In this document: in pieces, positions 55,234-64,000 of the stretch
Layout: each line of letters begins with the position of its first letter
Numbering within the stretch: position 1 is the first letter of the stretch
From: Candidatus Gastranaerophilales bacterium
Lineage (GTDB): Bacteria; Cyanobacteriota; Vampirovibrionia; Gastranaerophilales; Gastranaerophilaceae
Direction of reading: 5' to 3'
Length of the DNA: 64,000 bases
Assembly (NCBI GenBank): GCA_944325085.1
Contig: CALUYT010000013.1
Coordinates: forward strand, 1-64,000
Program-made: the position numbers and the translations under genes
The notes under the pieces: generated by a model
Databases searched by the model: none
The model's input: the letters and a program-made list of their open reading frames with translations, nothing else
What the model was told of the DNA's origin: nothing

Positions 55234-58200
55234 ATGGCTAGTAAACAAGAAACATTAATATATATTGAAGAAGAGAATATTAAAGAAGCAGAATTCATGT
55301 CAAGAAGCTTTGTTGATATGGAAACAAAAAATAGAGCTTATATCAATGCTCTAGGCGCAGAACTTGCAATGAAATATTTAGCTTCAGAAGGTATTAAAAT
55401 TGAAAATATTCATAACATACACTCTATTTCTAAAATTTTAGAAAGCATAGATATTGCAGATATTTTACTTCCAAATATTCATATTGATGTTCGTGTAATT
55501 TGGAATGAAAATCAAATATTTATACCAAAAAGTCATTTTGAATTAGAAATAAAACCTGATATATATCTTGTTCTAAAACTAGACACAAAATTAAAATATG
55601 TTGAATTATTAGGTTATTTTAAACCTCAACAAATAAACCTAAAAAATTGCAACGATAAATATTATTTCTTTGCTAAAGACAAATTATCTTCCCCTGATTC
55701 ATTGAAAAAATTTATTCAAAATTATACAGGTTCAACATCTAAAAAGATTTCTCAAGAAGATATGTTACGTGGTAGAGAACTTTCAATATCATTAGCTGAT
55801 CATAACCTTTCAATAGATGAACAAAAAGAATTATTAGAGCTACTATTTTTAAGTGACAGTTTAAGAGAAAGTGTTTTAGAATTTGATAATTTTGAAACAT
55901 TAGCATACAATGTAGCATCTTCAACAACAAAAACAAAAGATTCTGCAGAAACATTTACTTTACTAAATCCTGAAGATGAAGAACAAAATAATATTGAAGA
56001 TTTAAAACTTGATCCAATTGATGACGATACTGAAAATAGTTTTACTCTACTACCTGCTGAAGATGATATTGAAGAATCAGCAACTCGTAGCTTGGAAAAC
56101 AAATTGTCAGATACATTCTCTGATCAAATAACAATCGAAGAAAATTCAATCTCTAACAATAATGATCTTGATTTATCAGGAACAAATGTTACAGAAGAAG
56201 ATATATTCCTTGATGAATCATTTTTTGAAAACACAACTGAAGATAATGAAACTGAAACATCCGTAGAAGAAAATAAAAATGAAGAAACTGAAGATCAAAT
56301 CGAAAACTCTACAGAAACAGTTGAAGACACAATCATTGAAACACCAACAGAAACTGAAAATATCAATAATGAAAATGTATTTGAAAATATTTCAAATGAA
56401 AATCAAACAAATGAACTTGAAACTACTGAAGATAACAATTCAGAAATAGCAGATGAAATACACGAAGATAATTTGACAGAACCAAACCTTGATGAAATTG
56501 ACCTTGGAGACAATCTTCTTGATGATAATATTGGAATTCAAGAAGATATCAATATAGATACTCCAACAGATGAGCTTGAAAATATTGAAAACAGCAACTC
56601 TGAAACATTTGATACAATGCAAGAAGATAATTTAATAGAATCAAACCTTGAAGAAATCGACCTTGGAGATACTCTTCTTGATGATAATATCGAAATGCCG
56701 GAACCTGAAATGGGGCTTGCTGAAAACAATTTAGATGAAGATTTATCTCAAACAACTTTAGAAAATGAACTTCCTACACTTTCAGAAGATTTTTCAGATA
56801 TAGATCAAGATTTATTAAGCGATACGCCTGAAAATACACTTGAAATTGATGAAACCGATGGTGAATTGGATACTATCGAAAACACTAATAACGAAACAAA
56901 CGAAACTGAAACGCAAGAACAAGAAACCAATTTACCAGAACAAAGCAGTACTAATATAAGCCAAGAATTAGCTCAAACCATAACAAGTGCATTAAAAGAA
57001 TCTTTAGAAAAGAAAGACAATGCCACTAACGTAGAAGCTGGCGCTATTTCTGCAGAAAAAACTTCTACAAACGCAATGAAATTAGCATCTGTTGCCGGGG
57101 ATTTAGTTAATGACATCGTAAACAAAAACATAGAAGAGCAACAAAAAAATCTTGACAGAATTGATTACGCAAAATCTACAACTAATGCAAATGATGTTCC
57201 TGAACACATTGCAGCACTAGCTAAAGATTTATCAGCTGCAAAAATTGAAATTAATATGAAAGAAGAAGCTTCAGGAAAATTTGAAACACCAAAAGACCTT
57301 TCTGAACTTAAAGTTGTAGAAAACAATCATAAAGAACAAGAATTTGAACAAGAAACAATTGAACTTGGTGATATGGAAACTGTACAAACAGAGGAATTTA
57401 CAGAAGATACTGATAGTATCGTAAATTTAGAACACCTAAATGCAATTGATTCACCAACAAAACCTGTAGAAAATCTTGAAGAACGAACTCAAACTCCAGA
57501 AGTTGACAAAATGGACTTACCAGATTTATCAACTTTTGAAATTAGAGAAGATGGAACTTCTACATTTGACAATTTTGCAACAGATATTAATTATAATGAA
57601 GAAGAACAACTGGTTGATTTTAACATGCCATCAAACGAAATTAAAATTGATGACAATGAAACATTTGGATTTGATACAACAACAGATATTTCTTCTGATT
57701 TGGCATTAAATGATGAAATATTTGAAAATACAATAATGGATACTCAAGAAACATTACTTGAAGAACCACATAATACAGAAGAAACATTTGACACAAACCC
57801 AGATGAAATAATTTCTGAAGAAATTGAAAATCCGGCATCAACAACATTTGATTCTGAAATAACTTCAGATAATTCTGATATGGAAGATATTAATGACTTT
57901 TTAAATGACAATTTTGAAATTACAGAAAATCCAACATCAGAAACACCTCAAGAAAGCATACATCAAGATATAATATCAGAAGAACCTCAAAATGATATTA
58001 TTGAAGAACAAAATGCATTTCTATCAGATATTGAAAACGAAAGTCCAAATACACCAAATGAAATTATAGAAGAACCAATCATAAATGATACCGCAGAACC
58101 TCAAGAAACTTCTCAAGAATGGCTAAACGATACTAATTATGATAATTTGGAAGACATTGAAATTCCACAACCAACTCAAAATGAATTATCGGAAGAAGAT

Positions 58201-59130
58201 ATAACAGAACCTGATGTAAATGCACCAAAAGTATTCGCAGTAAAAGAAAATTCAGTAGCAATAAGCGATAGAACATTTAAAGCTGGCGAAATACCTATTG
58301 ATATAAATTATCCTGCATCTGTTCAAAATGCAGCACAAGGAAACGAAAACTTAGAAGATTTATACAATCCAGAAACAAAAGTTCCTGGCTCAGCACTATT
58401 ACAAAACCCTGGAAGATTAGGATCTTTAACTGGCAACAATGGTGGTTTTGGTCTTGGATTAAAACTAATAGGCGGACTTGTAACATTGGCAGTTGTATGT
58501 GCTATAGGATTTGGAGTTGCTAAGATGTTTAAAACACCAACAGAAGAAACTCCTCAACCAATAACAGATGATACAGTACCAACAAGTCCAGATAATGGAG
58601 TTGCTGAAACTAATACTTTAAATGTTAACCCAGATAACGTTGTAAAAATGGACAATAACAACAATACTTTAGCTACAACAAATACTACAGTAACTAAAAA
58701 TCCACAATCACAAAAAACTGTAAGTACTAACACTAATGCTAATTCTTCTATGACACCAGCTCAGAAAAAAGCAATTTCATCAACTACATTCATAGAAGTT
58801 AAAAAACTTACCTGGGAAGTTCCTGATTATATCTCTTATAATCAACACTTTAAACAATACTTCCAAGCTGCAGGTAAAAGTTTAAAACTATCTTTAACAA
58901 GTGACTTATTACTTGCAACCGATTATGCTTATACAAGCGAAATTCGAGTAAGTGTAACATTTGATAAAGATGGAACATTTAAAAATTCTCAAATTGTGAC
59001 ATCTAGCGGATCCACTCAAATAGATAGTATTGTGTTACAAACTGTTAACCAAACATTAAAAGTACTCAAAGCCCCTCATAGCGTGGGTAATGACGAAAAC
59101 ACAACCGCAATACTTAAAATTTATTTATAG
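55234..59130 (+). CDS. Giant acidic membrane protein with TonB-like C-terminal domain, unknown
   Basis: A 1298-residue protein. Residues 1-~195 look folded (LGAELAMKYLASEGIKIENI; DIYLVLKLDTKLKYVELLGYF). Residues ~230-1060 are low-complexity, dominated by Glu, Asp, Asn, Thr and Ile, probably disordered, with a 53-residue tandem repeat. One membrane helix at ~1073-1098 (LIGGLVTLAVVCAIGFGVAKM) is followed by a Thr/Asn-rich linker and a C-terminal TonB-like domain (~1184-1298: IRVSVTFDKDGTFKNSQIV, IDSIVLQTVNQTLKVLKAP). The long acidic part would be cytoplasmic and the TonB-like end periplasmic. The ATG at 55234 has GGAGGAAA upstream, better than 55201. A sigma-like gene follows 38 bp later. Confidence 0.82.
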   Translation: MASKQETLIYIEEENIKEAEFMSRSFVDMETKNRAYINALGAELAMKYLASEGIKIENIHNIHSISKILESIDIADILLPNIHIDVRVIWNENQIFIPKSHFELEIKPDIYLVLKLDTKLKYVELLGYFKPQQINLKNCNDKYYFFAKDKLSSPDSLKKFIQNYTGSTSKKISQEDMLRGRELSISLADHNLSIDEQKELLELLFLSDSLRESVLEFDNFETLAYNVASSTTKTKDSAETFTLLNPEDEEQNNIEDLKLDPIDDDTENSFTLLPAEDDIEESATRSLENKLSDTFSDQITIEENSISNNNDLDLSGTNVTEEDIFLDESFFENTTEDNETETSVEENKNEETEDQIENSTETVEDTIIETPTETENINNENVFENISNENQTNELETTEDNNSEIADEIHEDNLTEPNLDEIDLGDNLLDDNIGIQEDINIDTPTDELENIENSNSETFDTMQEDNLIESNLEEIDLGDTLLDDNIEMPEPEMGLAENNLDEDLSQTTLENELPTLSEDFSDIDQDLLSDTPENTLEIDETDGELDTIENTNNETNETETQEQETNLPEQSSTNISQELAQTITSALKESLEKKDNATNVEAGAISAEKTSTNAMKLASVAGDLVNDIVNKNIEEQQKNLDRIDYAKSTTNANDVPEHIAALAKDLSAAKIEINMKEEASGKFETPKDLSELKVVENNHKEQEFEQETIELGDMETVQTEEFTEDTDSIVNLEHLNAIDSPTKPVENLEERTQTPEVDKMDLPDLSTFEIREDGTSTFDNFATDINYNEEEQLVDFNMPSNEIKIDDNETFGFDTTTDISSDLALNDEIFENTIMDTQETLLEEPHNTEETFDTNPDEIISEEIENPASTTFDSEITSDNSDMEDINDFLNDNFEITENPTSETPQESIHQDIISEEPQNDIIEEQNAFLSDIENESPNTPNEIIEEPIINDTAEPQETSQEWLNDTNYDNLEDIEIPQPTQNELSEEDITEPDVNAPKVFAVKENSVAISDRTFKAGEIPIDINYPASVQNAAQGNENLEDLYNPETKVPGSALLQNPGRLGSLTGNNGGFGLGLKLIGGLVTLAVVCAIGFGVAKMFKTPTEETPQPITDDTVPTSPDNGVAETNTLNVNPDNVVKMDNNNNTLATTNTTVTKNPQSQKTVSTNTNANSSMTPAQKKAISSTTFIEVKKLTWEVPDYISYNQHFKQYFQAAGKSLKLSLTSDLLLATDYAYTSEIRVSVTFDKDGTFKNSQIVTSSGSTQIDSIVLQTVNQTLKVLKAPHSVGNDENTTAILKIYL
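56413..56700 (+). repeat. 159-bp tandem repeat (about 1.8 copies) in the giant acidic gene
   Basis: The stretch starting at 56413 recurs from 56572 with a 159-bp (53-codon) offset; both copies encode EDNL-E-NL-EIDLGD-LLDDN. The copies differ at many third positions, so the duplication is not recent. Confidence 0.8.
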
Positions 59131-59142
59131 ATATGATATAAT
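59114..59142 (+). promoter_or_regulatory. Candidate promoter of the sigma-like gene
   Basis: An extended -10 TGATATAAT (hexamer 59137-59142) lies 26 bp before the GTG start, with a weak -35 TTAAAA 17 bp upstream. It overlaps the end of the giant gene, so the sigma-like gene may have its own transcript. Confidence 0.45.
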
Positions 59143-59168
59143 ACGATTAAAGTAGAGGAAGCTAGGTT

Positions 59169-59729
59169 GTGGAATTAACACAAGAAAAGATTGACTTAAT
59201 CAGTAGAATAATAAAAAATGATCGTAAATATCCCAACAACGAAGATTTGTACGATGATTTCTTTAATGAAACCTGCAAGCGTTCTGTAGCTATTCTTAAT
59301 GCAATAGAAACAGAATCAACGCTTGAAGCATATCTTAAACGTGTTGTCACAACCTCAATCGTTAATGTATTAAAGGATTCCGGCAGACTTAGAAGAACAA
59401 GATCAGGATACATGTCAACAAAAGAAGTTGCTCTAGATTCTTCTGATGATGCTGATTATTCTGACGTAGTAATAAAATATTCAGATATTAAAATTCCTCA
59501 AAATCCGGAAGAAATCGTTATACAAAAAGAAATATTAGAGTTTGTAGCAGATACAATACGTAAAATTGATGAAGAAGACCCGGATAAAGACTATTTACAT
59601 ATTTATACTTTGCGCTATGATAAAGGCATGACTCAGAAAGAAATTTCTGAAGAACTTGGTATCTCTCAATCTGAAATTTCAAAAAGATTATACAAATTGA
59701 TGGATAAAGTAAGAAGTATTATTGAATAA
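59169..59729 (+). CDS. Small sigma-70-like factor
   Basis: A 186-residue protein with a region-2-like helical N-terminus (about 25-75: DLYDDFFNETCKRSVAILNA; ESTLEAYLKRVVTTSIVNVL) and a region-4 helix-turn-helix at ~153-178 (MTQKEISEELGISQSEISKRL). The size and two-domain build fit an ECF-like or divergent sigma factor, or a sigma-derived regulator. It starts with GTG (GAGGAAG upstream). The acidic giant protein before it and the ATPase after it (20-bp gap) could be its signalling partners, but no recognised anti-sigma domain is seen. Confidence 0.8.
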   Translation: MELTQEKIDLISRIIKNDRKYPNNEDLYDDFFNETCKRSVAILNAIETESTLEAYLKRVVTTSIVNVLKDSGRLRRTRSGYMSTKEVALDSSDDADYSDVVIKYSDIKIPQNPEEIVIQKEILEFVADTIRKIDEEDPDKDYLHIYTLRYDKGMTQKEISEELGISQSEISKRLYKLMDKVRSIIE

Positions 59730-59748
59730 TAATATATAAGTCTAAACT

Positions 59749-62700
59749 ATGAAATGTCCGGTATGTAAAAAAAATATTCCAACAACGGCATTGAAATGTC
59801 CGTATTGTAAGACCCGTACAGGTTTACTATGCAGTAACTGTAATACAGTAAACCCAATAGGGAATTTAGTATGCCAAAAATGCGGACAAGAACTATTGAA
59901 AATATGTCCACACTGTCATAGCGTAAACTTTCCTATTGCAACCAAATGTAGAAAATGTGGTTCCCAATTTGGACAAAAAATATTAAAAAGTAATTCAAAA
60001 CAAACTCAAAATAAAAATAAAGATAAACAAACAAAAAATATAAATATACAATTTTCACCAAAAATTTATACTCATAAACAAGCCTTTGACTCTCTAACAG
60101 AAGGTTTAAGAGCAAAAGACGTAAAAATATTTTCTATCACCGGACCAAAAGGTATTGGAAAAAGCAATTTACTAAAACAAGTTATAAATAATTTCAAACA
60201 AGAAAATCTAGAATGGTGTATCGGACACTGTACCCCACTAACTCAGCTAACTCCTGGTGGAGTTATTCAAGACATGCTATTAAATCTGTTTAAATTACCA
60301 AACTTCTACGTTAATAATGATGATTTAAAAAATGATGCAATAAAATTTTTTAGTAATGAATTCAGATTTTTAAATGCAAATGAAATTTCAGATTTCCTAA
60401 ACTTTTTGTACAATTCAAAAGACGGAAATTACGAAGATATTATTATAAATAAGAAAAAAACATATGATATATTAAATAGAATTTTTGATGCTTTTTGTCA
60501 TACAGGAAGATTCGTTTTTGTAATCGATAATTTTGATTTTATTGATGGTTTTTCAATTGAATTTTTCACAAATTTTATGCAAAAAGATTACAATTGGAAA
60601 AACCTTAAATTTATCGCTATATACAATGAGCATAAACCTATAAGTAGCTTTTTTGGCTATGAAACAAAAGATTTAAAATCATATTTGGATATAAATATTG
60701 AGGAAATGCCTCAACAAGAATTAGAAAAAACTATTAAATTAACAGGCGAAGCAGGAACTTATATTACAAACAGAGAAAAAGAAATTATCTTAGAAAAATG
60801 CAAAGGTAATCCCGCATTTGTTGAACAAGCAGTAAGTTATTGTTTTGATTGCCAAATAGCAGATAAAGCATTCCTTATGCCGAATAATTTTTCAGATCTT
60901 ATAAAAGAAAGACTTGAAACTTTAAAGAAAATAAATAAAGAAGCACACAGAATGCTTTGTGGTGCTGCAATTCTAGGCGATAGACTAAATCTTGCATTAC
61001 TAAAAGAAGTTTTCAAATATAAAAATCAAGAATTTAATGACATTATGTCTTTTCTTGCAAAATCAAACTTTGTAAGACCTTATAATGAAATATTTTATGA
61101 ATTTAATAATTTATTATTATGGGAAACAGTACTAAAAAACATTACCCATGACATATCTTTTGAAGACTTAAATGTTCGTATAGGAAAAGCTATAAGTATT
61201 TTCAACCTAAACACAAACGCAACAATGGCAATGATTGCACATAACTTAAAAGAAAACAGAATGGCTTTTGATATATGGACAAAAACAACAAGATTAGCAG
61301 CATATGTCGGGGATATAAACTTATATGTAATATCTCAAAAACAATGCTTGGCTTTATTGAATGAATTTAATGAAAATGAAACATTAAATATCAGATATAA
61401 TATAAGCGAAAGACTTGGAAAACTTTTGACAGAATATGACCCTGAAGAAGCAATTGAATATTTGCCTGATGCAATTCAAAATGCGAAAACAAGCAATAAT
61501 GAAACAAAAGAAATTGAATTATTAGGCTATCTTGCTTTATGCTGCAAAAAAACAGGTAATTATTTTGGTGATATAGAATGTGTAGATAATGTATTAAAAA
61601 AATTAACCCCAAGCCAAGAATTAGAAACAGCACTAATCAAATCTTCAAAATTACCATCACTTATCCAAATAGGTAACTGTGGAGAGGCAATTAACATTAT
61701 CGACAACGATATTTTACCAATATTGAATGCGAATATTGCAAAACCTAGATTAGACAAAACTATTCCTTTGGGCTTTATATATGATACATGGCTTAGAGTA
61801 TATCTTGATTTAGCAACAGCGCTTGCACTGCAAGGTAATGATAGAGCATTTGAAATTTTAACAGCATTTTTTGAAATTATTGATAAAAATAAAATTGATG
61901 ATGAAGATTTAATCTGCAAAGGTAAATTAGTTTTAGCATACGCAAACACTATGAAAGGTAATTTTAGAACTTCTAAAGAAGTATTATCAGATATTACCAA
62001 CCGTATTGGAGTTGAATACCTTAATGCAGATAATTTAAATACAAATGGCGCAGATATTCTAAATTATTACAGTTTGATTGATATAATAAATAACTTTATG
62101 CAAAAGAAATTTGATAATATGCAGGAAGTTTTATTTGAAGCAACAAGATGTGCCGGTGACACTGGGAATGATTTTCTAAAAAATATTTATAAAACATTCT
62201 TGGGTAAACTATTCTATGAATCAAAACAAGCTCAAAAAGCTATTCAAATATATAACGAACAAATTACATATTTTGCAGACAAAAAGCTAGCAATTGGAGC
62301 ACTTTTCACTTGGTATTTAATTGCTGAAGCAACAATAATAACAGAAAATGCTAAAAACGCTATAGATATAGCAAATCAAGCACTAGATATTGCCCAAAAT
62401 CCTAGAATAAACAATTTATTTTTTATTGTTCAATTAAAAATTCTACTCGCAAAAGCTCATATGGAAATATCTGATTTTGAAACTGCAAAAATTAATCTTG
62501 AATCAGCAATTATCCTTGCAAAAAAATACAATATGAATGATTCGCTATCAAAAATATATTTTATATACGGTAAATATTACCAAGAACTTGGAACGTTACA
62601 ATCTCAAAATCAAAATGAATATCTTAAAGGTTCTGCAAAAATGTATGACAAAGCTATGGAAATTGTTATTCAAGATACAAGAAATACATATTTAAAAGAC

Positions 62701-62763
62701 AAAATTGAAACGCAAAAAAATACTCTAATTTCATACTGTAATCTAAATGGATTTAATATTTAA
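59749..62763 (+). CDS. Double zinc-ribbon / P-loop ATPase / TPR protein (STAND-like)
   Basis: A 1004-residue protein. Residues 1-75 contain zinc ribbons with repeated CPxC pairs (CPVCKK, CPYCKT, CSNCNT, CQKCGQ, CPHCHS, CRKCGS). A P-loop ATPase follows with Walker A TGPKGIGKS (131-139) and Walker B FVIDNFDFID (about 257-266). The rest is helical with TPR-like units to the end. This is the build of AAA-16/STAND signalling ATPases, often fused to cyclases or DNA-binding domains; here no effector domain is seen, so the zinc ribbons may play that part. Follows the sigma-like gene by 20 bp. No strong ribosome site. No membrane segment. Confidence 0.82.
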   Translation: MKCPVCKKNIPTTALKCPYCKTRTGLLCSNCNTVNPIGNLVCQKCGQELLKICPHCHSVNFPIATKCRKCGSQFGQKILKSNSKQTQNKNKDKQTKNINIQFSPKIYTHKQAFDSLTEGLRAKDVKIFSITGPKGIGKSNLLKQVINNFKQENLEWCIGHCTPLTQLTPGGVIQDMLLNLFKLPNFYVNNDDLKNDAIKFFSNEFRFLNANEISDFLNFLYNSKDGNYEDIIINKKKTYDILNRIFDAFCHTGRFVFVIDNFDFIDGFSIEFFTNFMQKDYNWKNLKFIAIYNEHKPISSFFGYETKDLKSYLDINIEEMPQQELEKTIKLTGEAGTYITNREKEIILEKCKGNPAFVEQAVSYCFDCQIADKAFLMPNNFSDLIKERLETLKKINKEAHRMLCGAAILGDRLNLALLKEVFKYKNQEFNDIMSFLAKSNFVRPYNEIFYEFNNLLLWETVLKNITHDISFEDLNVRIGKAISIFNLNTNATMAMIAHNLKENRMAFDIWTKTTRLAAYVGDINLYVISQKQCLALLNEFNENETLNIRYNISERLGKLLTEYDPEEAIEYLPDAIQNAKTSNNETKEIELLGYLALCCKKTGNYFGDIECVDNVLKKLTPSQELETALIKSSKLPSLIQIGNCGEAINIIDNDILPILNANIAKPRLDKTIPLGFIYDTWLRVYLDLATALALQGNDRAFEILTAFFEIIDKNKIDDEDLICKGKLVLAYANTMKGNFRTSKEVLSDITNRIGVEYLNADNLNTNGADILNYYSLIDIINNFMQKKFDNMQEVLFEATRCAGDTGNDFLKNIYKTFLGKLFYESKQAQKAIQIYNEQITYFADKKLAIGALFTWYLIAEATIITENAKNAIDIANQALDIAQNPRINNLFFIVQLKILLAKAHMEISDFETAKINLESAIILAKKYNMNDSLSKIYFIYGKYYQELGTLQSQNQNEYLKGSAKMYDKAMEIVIQDTRNTYLKDKIETQKNTLISYCNLNGFNI

Positions 62764-62888
62764 TAAATTTTAATTATAAAAAAAATTTATAAATCTTCAT
62801 AAGTATTCCGTTTTGTAACGAAAAAATATATAATATTTACAAGAAAACATGTTTATTCTAAAAATATGTTATAAAAAAGGAAATAAAA

Positions 62889-63530
62889 TTGCTAAATAAT
62901 TTTGAAAGTTTTGACAACTCAGAAACCGCTACCAAAAAGGATATAGTTATCCAAGAGAGAGTAGAACTTGTTTCATCACATATGTACAAGCAGTTTTTGG
63001 ACTATCAACATTCAACAGTAAATACAAATAATATTTTTGCTAAAATGATTGATTGTCTTGAACTGGTTACAAATAATTTAAAACAATCTTTTTCATCAAG
63101 AGGTATTGCAACTCAAAATATATATGTTGATGCCGATGCAATGAAAACTACGGCTGTTGTAAATATTTTGTGGCATAAAATGAGTTTCACAACCAGATGC
63201 AATTTTCAACCTCAAGCATTATTTAGAGATGATGGAAGACATATTTTTTCAAATCGTATAATGGCTGTAAGAGGCAATTATAATGATATTATTAAAGATG
63301 CTAAAGATAGAGAAGATGAAATCGTAAAACTTCTTGAAAATGAAATAGCTTCTTTATATGTTCCAGCAGATCAAAATCAAAAATGCGTCTTTAAAATAAA
63401 ACATACAGGTCAAGAATTTACACTAAACCAAATAGATGCTCCAAGAGAAGTAATTTTAAAAGTCGTAGAAACTGTATGTGGAGGCGGTTTATACCACCAA
63501 GACGGATCCGTAAAAACATTTATCGTGTAA
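62889..63530 (+). CDS. Unknown cytoplasmic protein
   Basis: A 213-residue soluble protein of no recognised family, with a helical first half and a beta-rich second half (ATQNIYVDADAMKTTAVVNIL; KCVFKIKHTGQEFTLNQI). It starts with TTG, preceded by AAAGGAAAT at good spacing. It lies 125 bp after the ATPase gene and may share its transcript; the Gly-rich end (CGGGLYHQDGS) is the only striking motif. Confidence 0.74.
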   Translation: MLNNFESFDNSETATKKDIVIQERVELVSSHMYKQFLDYQHSTVNTNNIFAKMIDCLELVTNNLKQSFSSRGIATQNIYVDADAMKTTAVVNILWHKMSFTTRCNFQPQALFRDDGRHIFSNRIMAVRGNYNDIIKDAKDREDEIVKLLENEIASLYVPADQNQKCVFKIKHTGQEFTLNQIDAPREVILKVVETVCGGGLYHQDGSVKTFIV

Positions 63531-63631
63531 ACTGTATTACAAAAATATTAAATATTCCAAATAAAATGGTTGGAATAATTGACTAAAATAATTAAATCAC
63601 TATTATATATTTATAGGGGTATAAATTCTAA

Positions 63632-63892
63632 ATGAGATTAGTAGAGAAATTAAAAGAATATGAAAATCAATATCTGTTCATAAGATGGGCAACTGGCGGA
63701 GAATATGGTAAATTAATGTCAGTTGGAGAAGATTTCATTGAATTTAATATTATTGACGTTGAAACAATGAGCTATAAAGAAACAATGTTAATATATGCAC
63801 CGCTCATACTGGAAGTCTCTATCGGAGGAGCTGATATTGCAAGAATTGTTGCAGAAGTTTCTTCTCAAATGAATATTTACGATCATAACTAA
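63632..63892 (+). CDS. Small Sm-like/SH3-like barrel protein, unknown
   Basis: An 86-residue protein whose pattern (YLFIRWATGGEYGKLMSVGEDFIEFNIID, then ETMLIYAPLILEVSI) resembles small Sm/SH3-like barrels, where 'VGEDFIE' is a frequent turn. RNA or protein binding would fit, but I cannot name a family. AGGGG lies upstream. It is the last of the genes following the giant acidic protein. Confidence 0.68.
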   Translation: MRLVEKLKEYENQYLFIRWATGGEYGKLMSVGEDFIEFNIIDVETMSYKETMLIYAPLILEVSIGGADIARIVAEVSSQMNIYDHN

Positions 63893-63914
63893 AACTCTGC
63901 CTACAGATAAATGT

Positions 63915-63943
63915 GTAAAAAAAAAGTCACACTTCTGCGACTT
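63915..63943 (-). terminator. Terminator of a leftward gene beyond the window
   Basis: On the minus strand AAGTCGCA-GAAG-TGTGACTT forms an 8-bp stem (one G-U pair) followed by a run of nine T. A gene ending with TAG at about 63996-63998, mostly outside the window, would be its user; the 50 bp between show nothing else. Confidence 0.7.
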
Positions 63944-64000
63944 GAACAATAATCTTGGGAGGAGATTTTGGGATAGTTTGTACATGCATGATAATCTAAC

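Noticed and set aside
63788-63985. Leftward open frame at the right edge
   Set aside because: It reads through a strong terminator hairpin and antisense to the 86-residue gene.

Overview
The window is a 64 kb stretch of an A+T-rich bacterial chromosome using the standard code, with most genes in short operons on both strands. The cell looks like a diderm: it has a MacA/MacB/TolC-type efflux set, TonB-like C-terminal domains, MinCDE and CreD. It also has genes more often met in Firmicutes or cyanobacteria (SpmA/SpmB, a RicT-type PSP1 protein, a TagF-like transferase, MinC-MinD-MinE). With the many small proteins of unknown function, this fits a gut Melainabacteria/Vampirovibrionia lineage such as Gastranaerophilales. 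That placement is inference; no rRNA or photosynthesis gene is present to settle it.

Layout. 1-400: the end of a tyrosine integrase pointing at an initiator tRNA-Met, the likely edge of an integrated element. 461-5484: an XRE regulator divergent from a GT2 glycosyltransferase, an exported protein, CreD, and the rpmH-rnpA operon followed by an unknown gene. 5610-12680: a GlcF-like Fe-S protein, the four-gene tolC-macA-ATPase-macB operon, and a thioredoxin/CcdA redox pair. 12758-16102: ribH, murQ, gpsA and ricT-like genes in one direction. 16188-18445: minC-minD-minE, MinE carrying a long acidic tail. 18545-31581: a glucosaminidase-like protein, an NrtR-like regulator with secG, tcdA, an SDR enzyme, fusA, spmA-spmB, pgk and several lineage-type small proteins. 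31622-38975: tRNA-Thr, a TPR/GT9-like protein, a vWA / FHA-like membrane / TonB-like three-gene operon, and a decayed EmrB-type transporter. 39098-45072: proC, a protein-kinase-like protein, tRNA-Gln, and a gmk-coaBC-nif3 operon. 45072-52745: a second XRE / glycosyltransferase pair, groES-groEL, an EF-hand protein, cysE and tyrS. 53462-54498: an isolated phage-tail-fibre-like pair. 55234-63892: a 1298-residue acidic membrane protein, a small sigma-like factor, a 1004-residue zinc-ribbon/P-loop/TPR protein and two small genes, all on one strand.

The housekeeping genes are ordinary. The most unusual content is: (i) a short N-terminal Phe-Gly/Phe-Thr-Gly motif shared by at least six otherwise unrelated proteins, among them the kinase-like one; (ii) two loci (34531-37714 and 55234-63892) that pair TonB-like C-terminal domains with signalling modules (vWA, FHA, sigma factor, STAND-like ATPase); (iii) two copies of an XRE-regulator / glycosyltransferase divergent arrangement; and (iv) a tail-fibre cassette without other phage genes. 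Transcription units are often closed by clear hairpin-plus-T terminators, listed individually. No gene-free stretch exceeds 300 bases.
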